A stretch of 64,000 nucleotides of DNA from Synechococcus sp. LA31 (GCF_018502385.1 NZ_CP075523.1:310001-374000); one strand, 5' to 3'; shown: positions 1 to 7,842, numbered from the stretch's first letter. Notes: a model not told the origin generated them from the letters alone. Made by a program: numbers and translations.

Positions 1-2
1 AG

Positions 3-665
3 AGCCAGGGCATTGCGTTTGAGGACCACCGCCTGCGCAGCCCTGAGGAGGTGGAAGCGTTCAAACGCGCCCACGGGGTGAGCACCACCCCGCAGGTGTT
101 CAGCGGCCAGCAACGCATCGGTGGCTACAGCGATCTGGCGGCACGGCTGGGGGTTCGGGCCGAGCGAGCAGACGTGAGCTACACACCGGTGATCGTCGTG
201 TTTGCCACCGCGGCCTTGATGGCCCTTGCCCTTGGCGTGGGTGTGCGCAGTTTCATGGGCCTGGCCATCACTCTGCTGGCCATGCTCAAGCTGATGGATG
301 TGCCGGCCTTTGCCGCCAGCTTCCTCAAGTACGACCTGCTCAGCCAACGCTGGCGAGTCTGGAGCCGCCTCTATCCAGGCCTTGAACTGCTGGTGGGGCT
401 GGGCATGCTCACGCCGCCGTCCATCTCCGCTCTCGATGGGCTGGTGGGAGCGGTGGCGGTGTTGTTGGGCGGAATGGGCATGCTGTCGGTGGGCAAGGCG
501 GTGTTCATCGATCACCTCGCCCTCAACTGCGCCTGCGTGGGTGGCAACACGCGCACACCGCTTGGCGTGGTGAGTTTTGCCGAGAATCTGATCATGACCT
601 TGATGGGCGCGGCGATGGCACTGGATGCCGTTGCTCATCGCTTGCCGTGGAGTGGATTGCCATGA
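3..665 (+). CDS. Glutaredoxin-MauE/DoxX-type redox membrane protein (5' partial)
   Basis: The reading frame is open to the left edge, so the N-terminus with any CxxC site lies outside the window. The visible part starts with the second half of a glutaredoxin fold: a TTPQVF stretch followed by RIGGYSDL, matching the TVPQVF...GGYDDL end of glutaredoxins. About four hydrophobic segments follow (from IVVFATAALMAL to VSFAENLIMTLMGAA) with a CAC motif after the third, as in MauE/DoxX-like membrane proteins that handle thiol redox chemistry. The GTG at 51 is an internal codon, not a convincing start. The stop overlaps the next start (ATGA), so it is probably co-transcribed with the multicopper oxidase. 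A role in supplying reducing equivalents for periplasmic or copper chemistry is inference. Confidence 0.75.
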   Translation, partial: SQGIAFEDHRLRSPEEVEAFKRAHGVSTTPQVFSGQQRIGGYSDLAARLGVRAERADVSYTPVIVVFATAALMALALGVGVRSFMGLAITLLAMLKLMDVPAFAASFLKYDLLSQRWRVWSRLYPGLELLVGLGMLTPPSISALDGLVGAVAVLLGGMGMLSVGKAVFIDHLALNCACVGGNTRTPLGVVSFAENLIMTLMGAAMALDAVAHRLPWSGLP

Positions 666-2083
666 ATCGCCGCTCGTTTCTGGCGTTGACGGCCGGTGGC
701 GCCGCCGCCGCTTCTGCAGGGCTGGTGGGTCAGCGTTGGCTGAGTCATGCCCGTGAGGTCGCTGCGGCCGGTGCGGCTAGGGCTGTGCGATCCAGCCAAG
801 GTGTTCTGAACCTGGATCTCGTCGCGCAGGAAACGCGGATCGCGATCCCAGGAACGGCTGGTCGCGCTCTCACCTACAACGGCCTGCTGCCAGGGCCGTT
901 GCTGGAATTAGAGGCTGGTGACGCTGTACAGATCCAACTGCACAATCAACTCAGACAACCCACCAACCTTCACTATCACGGCCTTCATGTCTCGCCAGAG
1001 GGGAATGCCGACAACGTATTTCTGAGTGTTCAGCCCGGGGCCAGCCAGAGCTATTCCTTCCGGATTCCCGAGGATCACCCTGCTGGCCTGTTTTACTACC
1101 ACCCCCATCACCATGGAACGGTGGCCGATCAGGTGTTCGGCGGGCTTGGTGGTGCCCTGATCGTGCGCGGTGCTCTCGACCGCATTCCGGAGGTGCAGGC
1201 CGCCCAGGAGGAGGTGCTGTTTCTCAAGGATCTCCCAGCCGATCGGGAGTCATCGATGGGTGGAGCGATGCTTGGCCGCGAGGGTTCGGTGCTCACCGTG
1301 AATGGGCAGTTGAACCCCAGGATTGAGATCCCTGCCGGGGGATTACTCCGGCTGCGATTGGTGAATGGCTCCAATGCACGCTTCTGGCGCCTGGCGCTGG
1401 AAGGGCATCGTCTTCATCTGATCGCCACCGATGGCGGTGCACTGGAGCGGCCGGTTGCGGTGGAGGATCTGCTGCTGGTACCCGGCGCACGCGCCGATGT
1501 GCTGGTGCAGATCTCACCGAGTGGCGGACGATTCCGCTTGCGCAATCGCGCCTACAACCGTGTTGGCCGGCGCATGATGGGAATGAGGCGGATGATGGCT
1601 CCCTCCCAGGGTGAGGAGACCATTGCCACGGTTCAGACCGATGGCACCACAACGCCAAAGCCGCTCCCTCAGCAACTGCTTCCCGTCCAGCCGCTCAACA
1701 ATCCGGTGCGCACGCGCCGCTTTGTGATGAACCATGGCATGGCCCCAGGCATGGGCATGGTGTTTCTGATCAACGGGCAGGCCTACGACCATCAACGCAT
1801 CGATACCCGGGTGCGCCTGGGTGAGATCGAGGAATGGGAGCTGATGAATACCGGGGTGATGGATCACCCCTTTCACGTGCACGTGAACCCCATGCAGGTG
1901 ATCAGCCGCAACGGACAGCCGGAGCCATTCCCGGCCTGGCGCGATGTGGTGTTGGTGCGGGCGGGAGAAACGGTGCGGGTGCGGACGCAGTTCCGCGATT
2001 TCCCTGGTCGCAGCGTGTACCACTGCCATATCCTCGATCACGAGGAGCTGGGCATGATGGGCAACCTCCTGATTGAGGCCTGA
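662..2083 (+). CDS. Tat-exported multicopper oxidase (CueO/CopA-like)
   Basis: A 473-residue three-cupredoxin multicopper oxidase. It starts with a twin-arginine signal (NRRSFLALTAGG) and carries all four copper-ligand blocks: HYH around residue 104, HPHHH around 147-151, HPFHVH near 402 and HCHILDHEELGM near 454. Met-rich stretches (RRMMGMRRMM, MNHGMAPGMGM) resemble those near the substrate-copper site of CueO-type cuprous oxidases. ATG 662 was chosen over the GTG at 647 because it overlaps the upstream stop and begins exactly at the Tat motif. Likely role: periplasmic oxidation of Cu(I), part of copper tolerance, which fits the MerR/DUF305 genes that follow. A laccase-like role on organics cannot be excluded. 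Confidence 0.9.
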   Translation: MNRRSFLALTAGGAAAASAGLVGQRWLSHAREVAAAGAARAVRSSQGVLNLDLVAQETRIAIPGTAGRALTYNGLLPGPLLELEAGDAVQIQLHNQLRQPTNLHYHGLHVSPEGNADNVFLSVQPGASQSYSFRIPEDHPAGLFYYHPHHHGTVADQVFGGLGGALIVRGALDRIPEVQAAQEEVLFLKDLPADRESSMGGAMLGREGSVLTVNGQLNPRIEIPAGGLLRLRLVNGSNARFWRLALEGHRLHLIATDGGALERPVAVEDLLLVPGARADVLVQISPSGGRFRLRNRAYNRVGRRMMGMRRMMAPSQGEETIATVQTDGTTTPKPLPQQLLPVQPLNNPVRTRRFVMNHGMAPGMGMVFLINGQAYDHQRIDTRVRLGEIEEWELMNTGVMDHPFHVHVNPMQVISRNGQPEPFPAWRDVVLVRAGETVRVRTQFRDFPGRSVYHCHILDHEELGMMGNLLIEA

Positions 2084-2467
2084 TCAGCGGCCCCCGCAGG
2101 ATTGCCAGCCGGCGAGCATCGCCTGCAGATCCGATTCCAGGCTCTGGAGAGCTTCGATGCGGCTTTGGATCTCACCGAGCTTGCCGCGGATCGTGGCCTG
2201 CAGATCCGCGCACGTGCACACCCCGGAGCGGCGCGCGCTGAGCACGCCATGAATGGCGCTGAGGGGAAGATCCATCGCCCTGAGATTGCGTATCAGCGCC
2301 AGGTCGGCGAACACGCTCTGATCAAACAGGCGGTAGCGCCCCTCCGAGCGCGAGGTGGGCTGCAGCAGGCCCTCATCGCAGTAGAAGCGGATCGTTTTCA
2401 CCGGCACGCCCGAGCGCTGCGCCACCGCACCGATCTTGAGGAGCTCATCGGCCACCGCTGCACCCAT
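2084..2467 (-). CDS. MerR-family heavy-metal-responsive regulator
   Basis: A 127-residue MerR protein. The N-terminal winged helix reads LLKIGAVAQRSGVPVKTIRFYCDEGLL, followed by the EGRYRLFD wing and a dimerisation helix. C84 and C86 (CTC) open the long helix and C124 sits in a short C-terminal loop (SCGGR), the positions of the metal-binding cysteines of MerR/ZntR/CueR proteins; the loop is short, so metal identity is uncertain. The ATG at 2467 was chosen because the frame continues upstream into non-family sequence. The gene converges on the oxidase stop and diverges from the DUF305 operon, with a matching operator between. Copper sensing is inferred from context. Confidence 0.88.
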   Translation of the reverse strand: MGAAVADELLKIGAVAQRSGVPVKTIRFYCDEGLLQPTSRSEGRYRLFDQSVFADLALIRNLRAMDLPLSAIHGVLSARRSGVCTCADLQATIRGKLGEIQSRIEALQSLESDLQAMLAGWQSCGGR

Positions 2468-2472
2468 GCGTC

Positions 2473-2503
2473 TTGACTCTCCACCTGCAGGAGAGTGCAT
2501 CGT
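2473..2503 (+). promoter_or_regulatory. MerR-type operator-promoter
   Basis: A perfect 7-bp inverted repeat, ACTCTCC at 2476-2482 and GGAGAGT at 2490-2496, overlaps the end of a TTGACT -35 box (2473-2478) and fills the spacer before a weak -10 (CATCGT, 2498-2503). The 19-bp spacer is the over-long spacing typical of MerR-activated promoters. It points at the DUF305 operon and lies directly beside the regulator's start. Start-site and metal response are inferred. Confidence 0.75.
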
Positions 2504-2524
2504 AGGAGGACTGTGCCACCGCTC

Positions 2525-3229
2525 ATGCGCCTTCTGCTTGCACTCGCGGCCTTCGCGCCCCTTCTGGCGCCCCCGGTCCTGGCTCAATCAGGCCATGAGC
2601 ACCACGATCATGGGCAACACGCGATGCCGATGCCGGCAAGCGGCGCGAGCGACCATGGCGCCCACGGCAGCCATGGCCATGACGTTGGCCCCGCCGGAAG
2701 CACCTACGACCTGCGCTGGATCGACGCGATGGTGCAGCACCACACCGGCGCCCTTCGCATGAGTGAATTCGTGTTCAACGTCGGCTCCCCGGGAGTGGGG
2801 GCTCTGGCGAACACCATCTGGAGCGATCAAGCCCGCGAGATCAAGGCGATGGGGCAATGGCGCAAAGCTTGGTATCCCCAGGCGCCTGTGTATCCGGTGA
2901 CGCTGCCGCCGGGCGGCGACCCCAACAGCTTGGCGGCGCTCAGGCGCATGTCTGCCGCGCAGATCGCGGCGATGCAGATGGCGGGAACGGCACCGAGCCC
3001 CGACACACGGGTGACTTGGTTCCTCGAGGGAATGCTCGAGCACCACGGCGGGGCGCTGCAGATGGCCCACGACGCCCTGGACAAGAGCACCACCCCCACC
3101 ATCCGCCGCCTGGCGCGGGAGATCATCGTGGCCCAGCGCCGCGAAATCATTGAGCTGCGGCGCATGCTCCGCCACGACGGGCTCAACAAGCCCGCCTACT
3201 ACCAGTACGACGCGCTTTTTTCCCTGTGA
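2525..3229 (+). CDS. Exported His-rich DUF305 protein
   Basis: A 234-residue protein with a signal peptide (MRLLLALAAFAPLLAPPVLA) and a His/Met-rich segment after it (GHEHHDHGQHAMPMP). Two DUF305 half-repeats follow: one with DAMVQHHTGALRMSE and one with EGMLEHHGGALQMAHDAL. DUF305 proteins are ferritin-like helical bundles often found with copper-resistance genes. ATG 2525 begins the signal peptide cleanly; a GTG at 2513 lies closer to the AGGAGG at 2504-2509 and is a possible alternative. It is the first gene of the MerR-controlled operon. Periplasmic metal binding is inferred from the histidines and context. Confidence 0.85.
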   Translation: MRLLLALAAFAPLLAPPVLAQSGHEHHDHGQHAMPMPASGASDHGAHGSHGHDVGPAGSTYDLRWIDAMVQHHTGALRMSEFVFNVGSPGVGALANTIWSDQAREIKAMGQWRKAWYPQAPVYPVTLPPGGDPNSLAALRRMSAAQIAAMQMAGTAPSPDTRVTWFLEGMLEHHGGALQMAHDALDKSTTPTIRRLAREIIVAQRREIIELRRMLRHDGLNKPAYYQYDALFSL

Positions 3230-3456
3230 ATCAGCACGTGCTTCACCGTTTCAGCCTCGCCGCTGTGGCCATTGGCATGGCGTTGCTACTGGGCCCCGAG
3301 GCCGGCTGGTCCCACAGCAGAGGTCTGTACGCCACCCAGGCGGAGGCTGAGCAGCGCGCCAAGCAACTGGGCTGCAAGGGCGTGCATCAGAACAACGGTC
3401 AGTGGATGCCCTGCAGCAATGAGTCGATGTTGCATAAGGAACTGCGAGAGGAATGA
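3226..3456 (+). CDS. Exported DUF3721 protein
   Basis: A 76-residue protein with an N-terminal hydrophobic signal segment (FSLAAVAIGMALLLG) and a single DUF3721 domain, recognised from GLYATQAEAEQRAKQLGC followed by KGVHQNNGQWMPCSNE. The two conserved cysteines could bind metal or form a disulfide. The GTG start overlaps the previous stop (GTGA), indicating translational coupling. DUF3721 proteins are typical of cyanobacteria and have no established activity; a copper-linked role is inferred from the operon. Confidence 0.8.
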   Translation: MNQHVLHRFSLAAVAIGMALLLGPEAGWSHSRGLYATQAEAEQRAKQLGCKGVHQNNGQWMPCSNESMLHKELREE

Positions 3457-3725
3457 AGCCTGTGTCTCGCGCTCGCAGGCTGCATCGGCTTCTGGTTCCC
3501 CTGGCCGCTGCGCCTCTGCTGCTCACTGCGGCCAGCGGATCGCTCTACAGCCTGTTGCTCGAGCAGGGGGTGGATGCCTTCTGGCTGCTCAAGATCCACA
3601 CGGGCCGCTTTGGACCGGTGAATCTCCAGCCCTACTACTCGATCCTGTTGGGCCTGGCCACGCTGGTGGTGATCGTCTCCGGGGTGGTGCTTCTGCTGCC
3701 GCGCCCGCGGAGCTCGGTGCGCTGA
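3453..3725 (+). CDS. Small PepSY-associated-like membrane protein
   Basis: A 90-residue protein whose start overlaps the preceding stop (ATGA). It has two hydrophobic segments (LHRLLVPLAAAPLLLTAASGSLYSLLL and YSILLGLATLVVIVSGVVLLLP) around a short loop containing LLKIHTGRFG, a layout like the transmembrane parts of PepSY-associated iron/copper reductase-type proteins. No catalytic residues are visible. It is the last gene of the DUF305-DUF3721 operon. Confidence 0.7.
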   Translation: MKPVSRARRLHRLLVPLAAAPLLLTAASGSLYSLLLEQGVDAFWLLKIHTGRFGPVNLQPYYSILLGLATLVVIVSGVVLLLPRPRSSVR

Positions 3726-4065
3726 CGGCAACCGCAGGGTCTGTATCAGCGCCTCTGCAACATTGCCTCCCCAAGAAGCACGCTGACAGAAGGCCCCTGC
3801 TCCAACAGTCTTCACCCAACCGTGGGCGGGTCGTTCAGCCGGGCATGACGAGGAAGGGCATCACAGCCGCCTCCACCTGTGCGCCTGACTGATCGACACT
3901 CCATCTGCACCGCCACAGGTGCCCCAGGAGAACCAACTACCCCACACCTGGTACGTCCGACCCCAGGCGCCAACGCCAGCAGCTTCGACAAGCCACAGCC
4001 ATTGGAATGTTGATTGACTCATGACCCCTGGGCTGCGCCTGGGGGGGGTGATGGGCGCGCCGGCA
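3726..4065. other. Intergenic region, no gene recognised
   Basis: This 340-bp gap lies between the copper operon and the convergent methyltransferase gene. I see no credible ORF or RNA gene. Near 4021-4050 there is a C-rich then G-rich stretch (CCCCTGGG then CCTGGGGGGG) that could pair weakly, but no clear U-tract terminator was found. Confidence 0.4.
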
Positions 4066-4848
4066 TCAGCTCACCGCAGGCACGCGGGCCACATACACGC
4101 CGTAACTGAAGAGGGATCTGAACTTTCTGTACAGAGCGATTTCTACCTCCATGTCGGCGACCACAGCACGTGCTTCGGCTGAGTGGTTGTTGCGCTCGAG
4201 GTAGGCCGCGAAGCGCTCCTGCATCGGCATGTAGAAGTGATCGATCCAGCAGTCTTCTGGAAGCGCAAAGTAGGCCTCCGGCGCATATCCAAGCTGCTCC
4301 AGAACGGCTAACTTCTCAGAAGCCAGGCCAATCTCGGGGTATTCCGTCTCCCAGTGCTGGCTGAGTTCGGCGGGCCGCTCAGCGGTGAGCCAGGTGATTT
4401 CCGAGACCACAAGCCATCCGCCGGGCTTGAGATAGCGCTTCCAGGTACGCGCACCTTCGGCAAAGCCGATGTTGTAGATCGCTCCCTCCGACCAGATCAC
4501 ATCCAGCGATTTGTTCTCGAAGGGAAGCGCATCGATGCTGCAACAGAGGGTCTCAATTTGATCACTAATACCTCGTTCTCGAGAGCGGCTTATAAGCGTA
4601 TCGAGAAAGGGTTGCAGGAAATCAACGGCGATCACTTTGGCGTTGAGTTCTTCCGCTAGCACCATCGCTGATGCGCCGGTGCCGCAGCCAAGATCTGCAA
4701 TCTGCAAGGGATGCTCTCGGTTCAGTCCCGTTAGCTGCAGGGCTTTTTTGGTGCAGGCGTCGCTTCCCGGTCCCTGACGCTCGCCATCCACATGGAGATC
4801 GATCAACAGGCTCAGATCATCCAAGGGGGGATCAATCGCTCTCTGCAA
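4066..4848 (-). CDS. Class I SAM-dependent methyltransferase
   Basis: A 260-residue protein. Motif I of Rossmann-fold methyltransferases is clear (IADLGCGTGAS, about residue 50), followed by an acidic motif II (VIAVDF) and motif IV (SLDVIWSEGAIYNIGF). A helical C-terminal part carries YMPMQERFAAYLERN. It resembles small-molecule methyltransferases of the YjhP/UbiE-like group; the substrate is unknown. No ATG lies at the N-terminus in this frame: the start shown is a TTG at 4848, while an ATG just upstream (near 4863) is in another frame, so an unusual start or a small frameshift is possible. Confidence 0.75.
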   Translation of the reverse strand: MQRAIDPPLDDLSLLIDLHVDGERQGPGSDACTKKALQLTGLNREHPLQIADLGCGTGASAMVLAEELNAKVIAVDFLQPFLDTLISRSRERGISDQIETLCCSIDALPFENKSLDVIWSEGAIYNIGFAEGARTWKRYLKPGGWLVVSEITWLTAERPAELSQHWETEYPEIGLASEKLAVLEQLGYAPEAYFALPEDCWIDHFYMPMQERFAAYLERNNHSAEARAVVADMEVEIALYRKFRSLFSYGVYVARVPAVS

Positions 4849-4905
4849 TTGTAGTCCGCCATAGCAAGCGCTATTGAGACTGGTGGCTGCCTACTCAGGT
4901 GTGCA

Positions 4906-4934
4906 GCAAAAAGCCCCAGGCCTGAGCCTGGGGC
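4906..4934 (-). terminator. Rho-independent terminator of the 4965-5441 gene
   Basis: A perfect 9-bp stem, GCCCCAGGC at 4913-4921 and GCCTGGGGC at 4926-4934, with a 4-nt loop. Read on the minus strand it is followed by a run of five T. It lies about 30 nt past the stop of the minus-strand gene 4965-5441. Confidence 0.85.
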
Positions 4935-4964
4935 ATGGGAGAGCCGGTGTCTGGAGTCCAGGCG

Positions 4965-5441
4965 TCAACCCTTGGTGGCTCTGACCTCCCAGAATGCCGC
5001 GCCGAGGCTGTAACTGGCGAGACCGCTCTGTTGTTCATAGCTCTGGCGTGCCTTGAGCTGGCACTCGATCTCCTTGCAGTCGATGGAATAACGCCACTGC
5101 TTGCGGCCGGGGCGGCGGTTGAGCACCAGGTCCGGGGTGATCTGATAGCCGTTGCCGTCTTTACCGGCAGGCATGCAGGTGAGCAGGTCGCCGCGCAGGT
5201 GGGCCAGGCGCAGCTGCTCGTTCAGTTCCTTCTGCTCGGAAGCCAGGAGGTCCTGCTGCTGCTTGACCTCAAGCAGGCGACTGACGCAGCTGGTGATGGC
5301 ATCGGCGGAGAAGCGCGGGTCGTCTGCACCGGCACCGGCCGGGAGAACACCTGCAGTCGCAAGAAGCAACAGGGCCTCGGGGGTTCCCGGTGCCGGTTCG
5401 CCGAGTGCGGCGGGAGCAGTGGTCGTGACGGTTGCGGTCAT
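4965..5441 (-). CDS. Hypothetical protein of the accessory block
   Basis: A 158-residue protein I do not recognise. It has an Ala/Thr/Pro-rich N-terminus, a short predicted coiled coil (VSRLLEVKQQQDLLASEQKELNEQLRLAHL region, about residues 55-85) and a conserved-looking C-terminal part containing ITPDLVLNRRPGRKQWRYSIDCKEIECQL. ATG 5441 was preferred over the upstream frame opening because the preceding residues look non-coding. It is the most distal of a run of minus-strand genes starting near 7627, and ends at its own terminator. Confidence 0.6.
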   Translation of the reverse strand: MTATVTTTAPAALGEPAPGTPEALLLLATAGVLPAGAGADDPRFSADAITSCVSRLLEVKQQQDLLASEQKELNEQLRLAHLRGDLLTCMPAGKDGNGYQITPDLVLNRRPGRKQWRYSIDCKEIECQLKARQSYEQQSGLASYSLGAAFWEVRATKG

Positions 5442-5484
5442 GTGCGTGTGTGAGGTGTGAGCGAGTGGACGTGGCCTGAATTGC

Positions 5485-5502
5485 AAGGGGCCCCTGGCCC
5501 CC
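5485..5502 (-). terminator. GGGGCC-type hairpin after the 5513-5911 gene
   Basis: On the minus strand this reads GGGGGCCAGGGGCCCCTT, where GGGGCC and GGCCCC pair around an AGG loop. It starts about 10 nt after the stop of the 5513-5911 gene. The identical 18-mer sits directly after the stop of the Gp157-like gene at 23427-23444. There is no long U-tract, so it could be a weak terminator or an RNA-processing/stability hairpin. Confidence 0.45.
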
Positions 5503-5512
5503 CACTGGCCCC

Positions 5513-5911
5513 TCAGACGCCGAGGGCCTGGATCTGGTTGAGGGCCTCGATGAGTTCGTTGCGGCGCAGGCGTTCGATGGCGGAGGGCAGGGAGGTGCGA
5601 TCGATCGGGTAGCTGCGCAGCAGGGAGCGGAGTTCGACCACCGAGAGCTCATCCCAGAGGGGCGAGAGGTTTACCGGGCAGCAGGGGGCTGGCTTGGTGG
5701 TGCTCCGGGTGGGGACCTCCTCCATCCAGGGCTCTGCCGCCGCGGCGGTGGGCTGGTTGATCGGGAATTGCTGGCTGAGCTGGCTCACCAGTTGGGTCAG
5801 CCCTGTGATCGCCTGTAGGAGTGCGCTCTGGAGCTCGGTGGCGGCCAGCTCAGTGCTGAGCTGGGCAGTGGCGCAGGTGCCGATGGCACCGGTGGTGGTG
5901 GAAACGGTCAT
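5513..5911 (-). CDS. Hypothetical protein with SAP/Rho_N-like C-terminus
   Basis: A 132-residue protein with a Thr/Ala/Gln-rich N-terminal half and a C-terminal helical segment, LSVVELRSLLRSYPIDRTS then AIERLRRNELIEAL, which looks like a SAP or Rho_N helix-extended-loop-helix nucleic-acid-binding motif. Its start overlaps the stop of the metallophosphoesterase by one base, so the two are probably translationally coupled. The function is unknown; nucleic-acid binding is inferred from the motif shape only. Confidence 0.6.
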   Translation of the reverse strand: MTVSTTTGAIGTCATAQLSTELAATELQSALLQAITGLTQLVSQLSQQFPINQPTAAAAEPWMEEVPTRSTTKPAPCCPVNLSPLWDELSVVELRSLLRSYPIDRTSLPSAIERLRRNELIEALNQIQALGV

Positions 5912-7098
5912 CAGACAACAACCTGGAAAACGACAGAAGGGGTGTGGAGCTTGCGCTCGCTCTTGGGGCAGTAGGCCTCCCATTCGGCGGCAAAGGGGTA
6001 GGGCTCGATGCCGGTGACGTCCTGCAGGTCGACCTTCATCCCATCGATGGCGCCAGAGCCTTTGGCATCTGTGCCTTTGGCACCGGTGACGATGTGGATG
6101 TTCTGCGCGGCCTTGCTGCAGAAGTTCAGACCGGCTTCTGAGTAGGCATTGCTGCCCACCAGCGAGGCATTGCGGGCGTGGTAATCGCCGATGGCGCTGG
6201 CGTGTAGGTGGCCAAACAGCGTGTAGTCGACCGTGATGCCTTGAGCGGCGTACTTGCCGGTGATCTCTTGCACCGACTTCTGCACATTCGCGCCGATCTG
6301 GTGGCCGTGCAGGCACAGGAAGGTGCGGCCCATCACCTCAAAGAGGAGCTCGTTGGCCCGGAAGCCGCAGAAGTTGATCCCCTCTGTGCCGGCAAAGCCG
6401 CGCTTGAGGATCTCATAGATCATCAGGTCGTAGCTGTCGGTGGCGAGTGCATCGCTCCAGCCCAGCTCTTTGTTCACGCGGCTTTCGTTGCCGGTGATGC
6501 CATACACCTCCAGCTCGAACTGCGCGCGTAGATCGAGCAGAAAGGCCCGCAGGATGTCGACGGCAAGCAGGGTTGCTCTGGAACGGTTGGTGCTGTTGGA
6601 GAGCAGCTCATCGAGGCGCCGGTCGCTGTTGAGGAAATCCCCCAGACAGGCGACAACGACTTTGCGGGCGCCATAGCTCTGGCCCAGTTGCTTGACGCGT
6701 TGGGCGAGCTTGGCCAGGCGCTGCGCGGCGACGGTGAAGTCGTAGCGATTGGACGGCAGTTCAACCCGCTCGTTGAAGTGCAGATCGCTCAGTTGCACGA
6801 TCAGGACGGAATCCCCGCCTTCCGGGATGCGGGAGAGCGTCACGCCCTGGGTAAAGCCCCGCTCATCCAACAGGGAACAAAGTTCCCGGGTGTAGGCGGT
6901 GACGGCGTTCTCGATGCGGGCGTGTTCGCGGAAGGCCTTGCGCTCAATCCGGTTGGTGTCGGCCTGGGCCTGGCGTGCCTTGGCGAGCCGCACGTTGAAC
7001 TGCAGCAGTTCGCGGTCTTGATCGGTGTTGCTGGCCGGTCGTGCTCCCCGTCCGGGGAGATGACGGGCTGGTTGGTGGCGGTGCTTGGCTGAACCCAT
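5911..7098 (-). CDS. Calcineurin-like metallophosphoesterase (phage/plasmid type)
   Basis: A 395-residue protein with the full metallophosphoesterase motif series: LSDLHF (D-x-H), CLGDFLNSD (GD), GNES in place of the usual GNHE/D, LHGH and FGHLH. The N-terminal ~100 residues are basic and helical. The overall layout resembles MPE proteins encoded by phages and large plasmids, acting on nucleic-acid phosphoesters. The third motif has Glu-Ser rather than His-Asp/Glu after GN, so activity should be checked. ATG 7098 is preceded by a 20-bp repeat (7106-7125) also found upstream of the sigma-like gene. It overlaps the next gene. Confidence 0.78.
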   Translation of the reverse strand: MGSAKHRHQPARHLPGRGARPASNTDQDRELLQFNVRLAKARQAQADTNRIERKAFREHARIENAVTAYTRELCSLLDERGFTQGVTLSRIPEGGDSVLIVQLSDLHFNERVELPSNRYDFTVAAQRLAKLAQRVKQLGQSYGARKVVVACLGDFLNSDRRLDELLSNSTNRSRATLLAVDILRAFLLDLRAQFELEVYGITGNESRVNKELGWSDALATDSYDLMIYEILKRGFAGTEGINFCGFRANELLFEVMGRTFLCLHGHQIGANVQKSVQEITGKYAAQGITVDYTLFGHLHASAIGDYHARNASLVGSNAYSEAGLNFCSKAAQNIHIVTGAKGTDAKGSGAIDGMKVDLQDVTGIEPYPFAAEWEAYCPKSERKLHTPSVVFQVVV

Positions 7099-7105
7099 AG
7101 GAAAG

Positions 7106-7125
7106 TGCAGGTGCGGGAGGCTACT
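7106..7125 (-). repeat. 20-bp repeat upstream of the MPE gene, copy 1
   Basis: The plus strand reads TGCAGGTGCGGGAGGCTACT and matches the copy at 7636-7655 at 19 of 20 bases. It ends 7 nt before the metallophosphoesterase ATG on the minus strand; copy 2 ends 8 nt before the sigma-like gene's ATG. The matched placement suggests a shared leader, operator or translation-control element. Confidence 0.6.
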
Positions 7126-7186
7126 GGGGGTGGTTGAACAAACTGGTGAGACACCAAAGGGTTCCGGCTGGATATGCACAACGCGC

Positions 7187-7627
7187 TCAATCGCGCTGGA
7201 GTTCATGCAGCGGAATCGGCCGTTGCGCGCAGGCGCGGCGACAATCCAGCCAGCGCTCCAAGGGGACGTTGAGTTGATCGGCGATCTGCTGATCGCTGAG
7301 GCCCTGGGCCACCAATCGGCGGGCTTTGATCCACAGCTCCCGCAACCGATGGCTGATGCGCAGCGAGAAGCCCGTGTCGCGCAGGTAGTGCAGCAACTCG
7401 CCTTTCACCTTGGGCACGAGATAGCTGGAGGGGCGATACCCCAGCGTGGGATCAAAGCCAATAGCGCCCTTACAAAGACCCTCGTAGGCGGGGCCGATCA
7501 GGTCGTCGACCGCCATCGACCAGCGGCGGGCAAAGCGGTGCGCCTGTTGATGCGCCAGCCCCAGGTGTTGGCAGGCAAAGGCCCGCTGCTCACTGGTCAT
7601 CGGCCGGCGCAGGCAGCGTCTTGGCAT
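7187..7627 (-). CDS. Short sigma-70-like protein lacking region 4
   Basis: A 146-residue protein. Residues about 40-110 resemble sigma region 2: VDDLIGPAYEGLCKGAIGFDP then GYRPSSYLVPKVKGELLHYLRD, the pattern seen in SigB/F/G-type factors. A region-3-like helix-turn-helix (ARRLVAQGLSDQQIADQLNV) follows, and then the protein ends with no region 4. It may be a minimal phage-style sigma factor, an anti-sigma decoy or a co-factor. The start was set at ATG 7627, just below the 20-bp repeat; ATG 7600 is an alternative. It lies upstream of the MPE gene in the same direction. Confidence 0.65.
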   Translation of the reverse strand: MPRRCLRRPMTSEQRAFACQHLGLAHQQAHRFARRWSMAVDDLIGPAYEGLCKGAIGFDPTLGYRPSSYLVPKVKGELLHYLRDTGFSLRISHRLRELWIKARRLVAQGLSDQQIADQLNVPLERWLDCRRACAQRPIPLHELQRD

Positions 7628-7814
7628 TGAGGTGTTGCAGGTGCGGGAGGCTATTGGCCTTGCCTTGAACTCCCTGCGCTGCAAAGGATTGGCGGGCATG
7701 CATGGGCTGAACCAACGCCCCACGCACCACCGCGCCGAGCGGTGTCGGCCCACACGCCTGCATCACCAGAGCGATCACACCGCCAATGGCGGCACCGCGA
7801 AACACAACAGGCAT
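7590..7814 (-). CDS. Possible small membrane protein overlapping the sigma-like gene
   Basis: A 74-residue frame with one hydrophobic segment (VVFRGAAIGGVIALVMQACG) and a polar tail. It overlaps the start of the sigma-like gene by about 38 nt, and the 20-bp repeat lies within its 3' part, in the same frame as the region before the MPE gene (SLPHL). Ribosome-site support is weak, so this is tentative. Confidence 0.3.
   Translation of the reverse strand: MPVVFRGAAIGGVIALVMQACGPTPLGAVVRGALVQPMHARQSFAAQGVQGKANSLPHLQHLNAKTLPAPADDQ
7636..7655 (-). repeat. 20-bp repeat upstream of the sigma-like gene, copy 2
   Basis: The plus strand reads TGCAGGTGCGGGAGGCTATT. It ends 8 nt upstream of the ATG at 7627 on the minus strand and pairs with copy 1 at 7106-7125. 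Confidence 0.6.
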
Positions 7815-7842
7815 CAACAGATCGCAACTCCCCAAGGGTTCC

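Noticed and set aside
2588-3175. 195-codon minus-strand ORF
   Set aside because: Antisense to the DUF305 gene; the His-rich translation mirrors the opposite strand.
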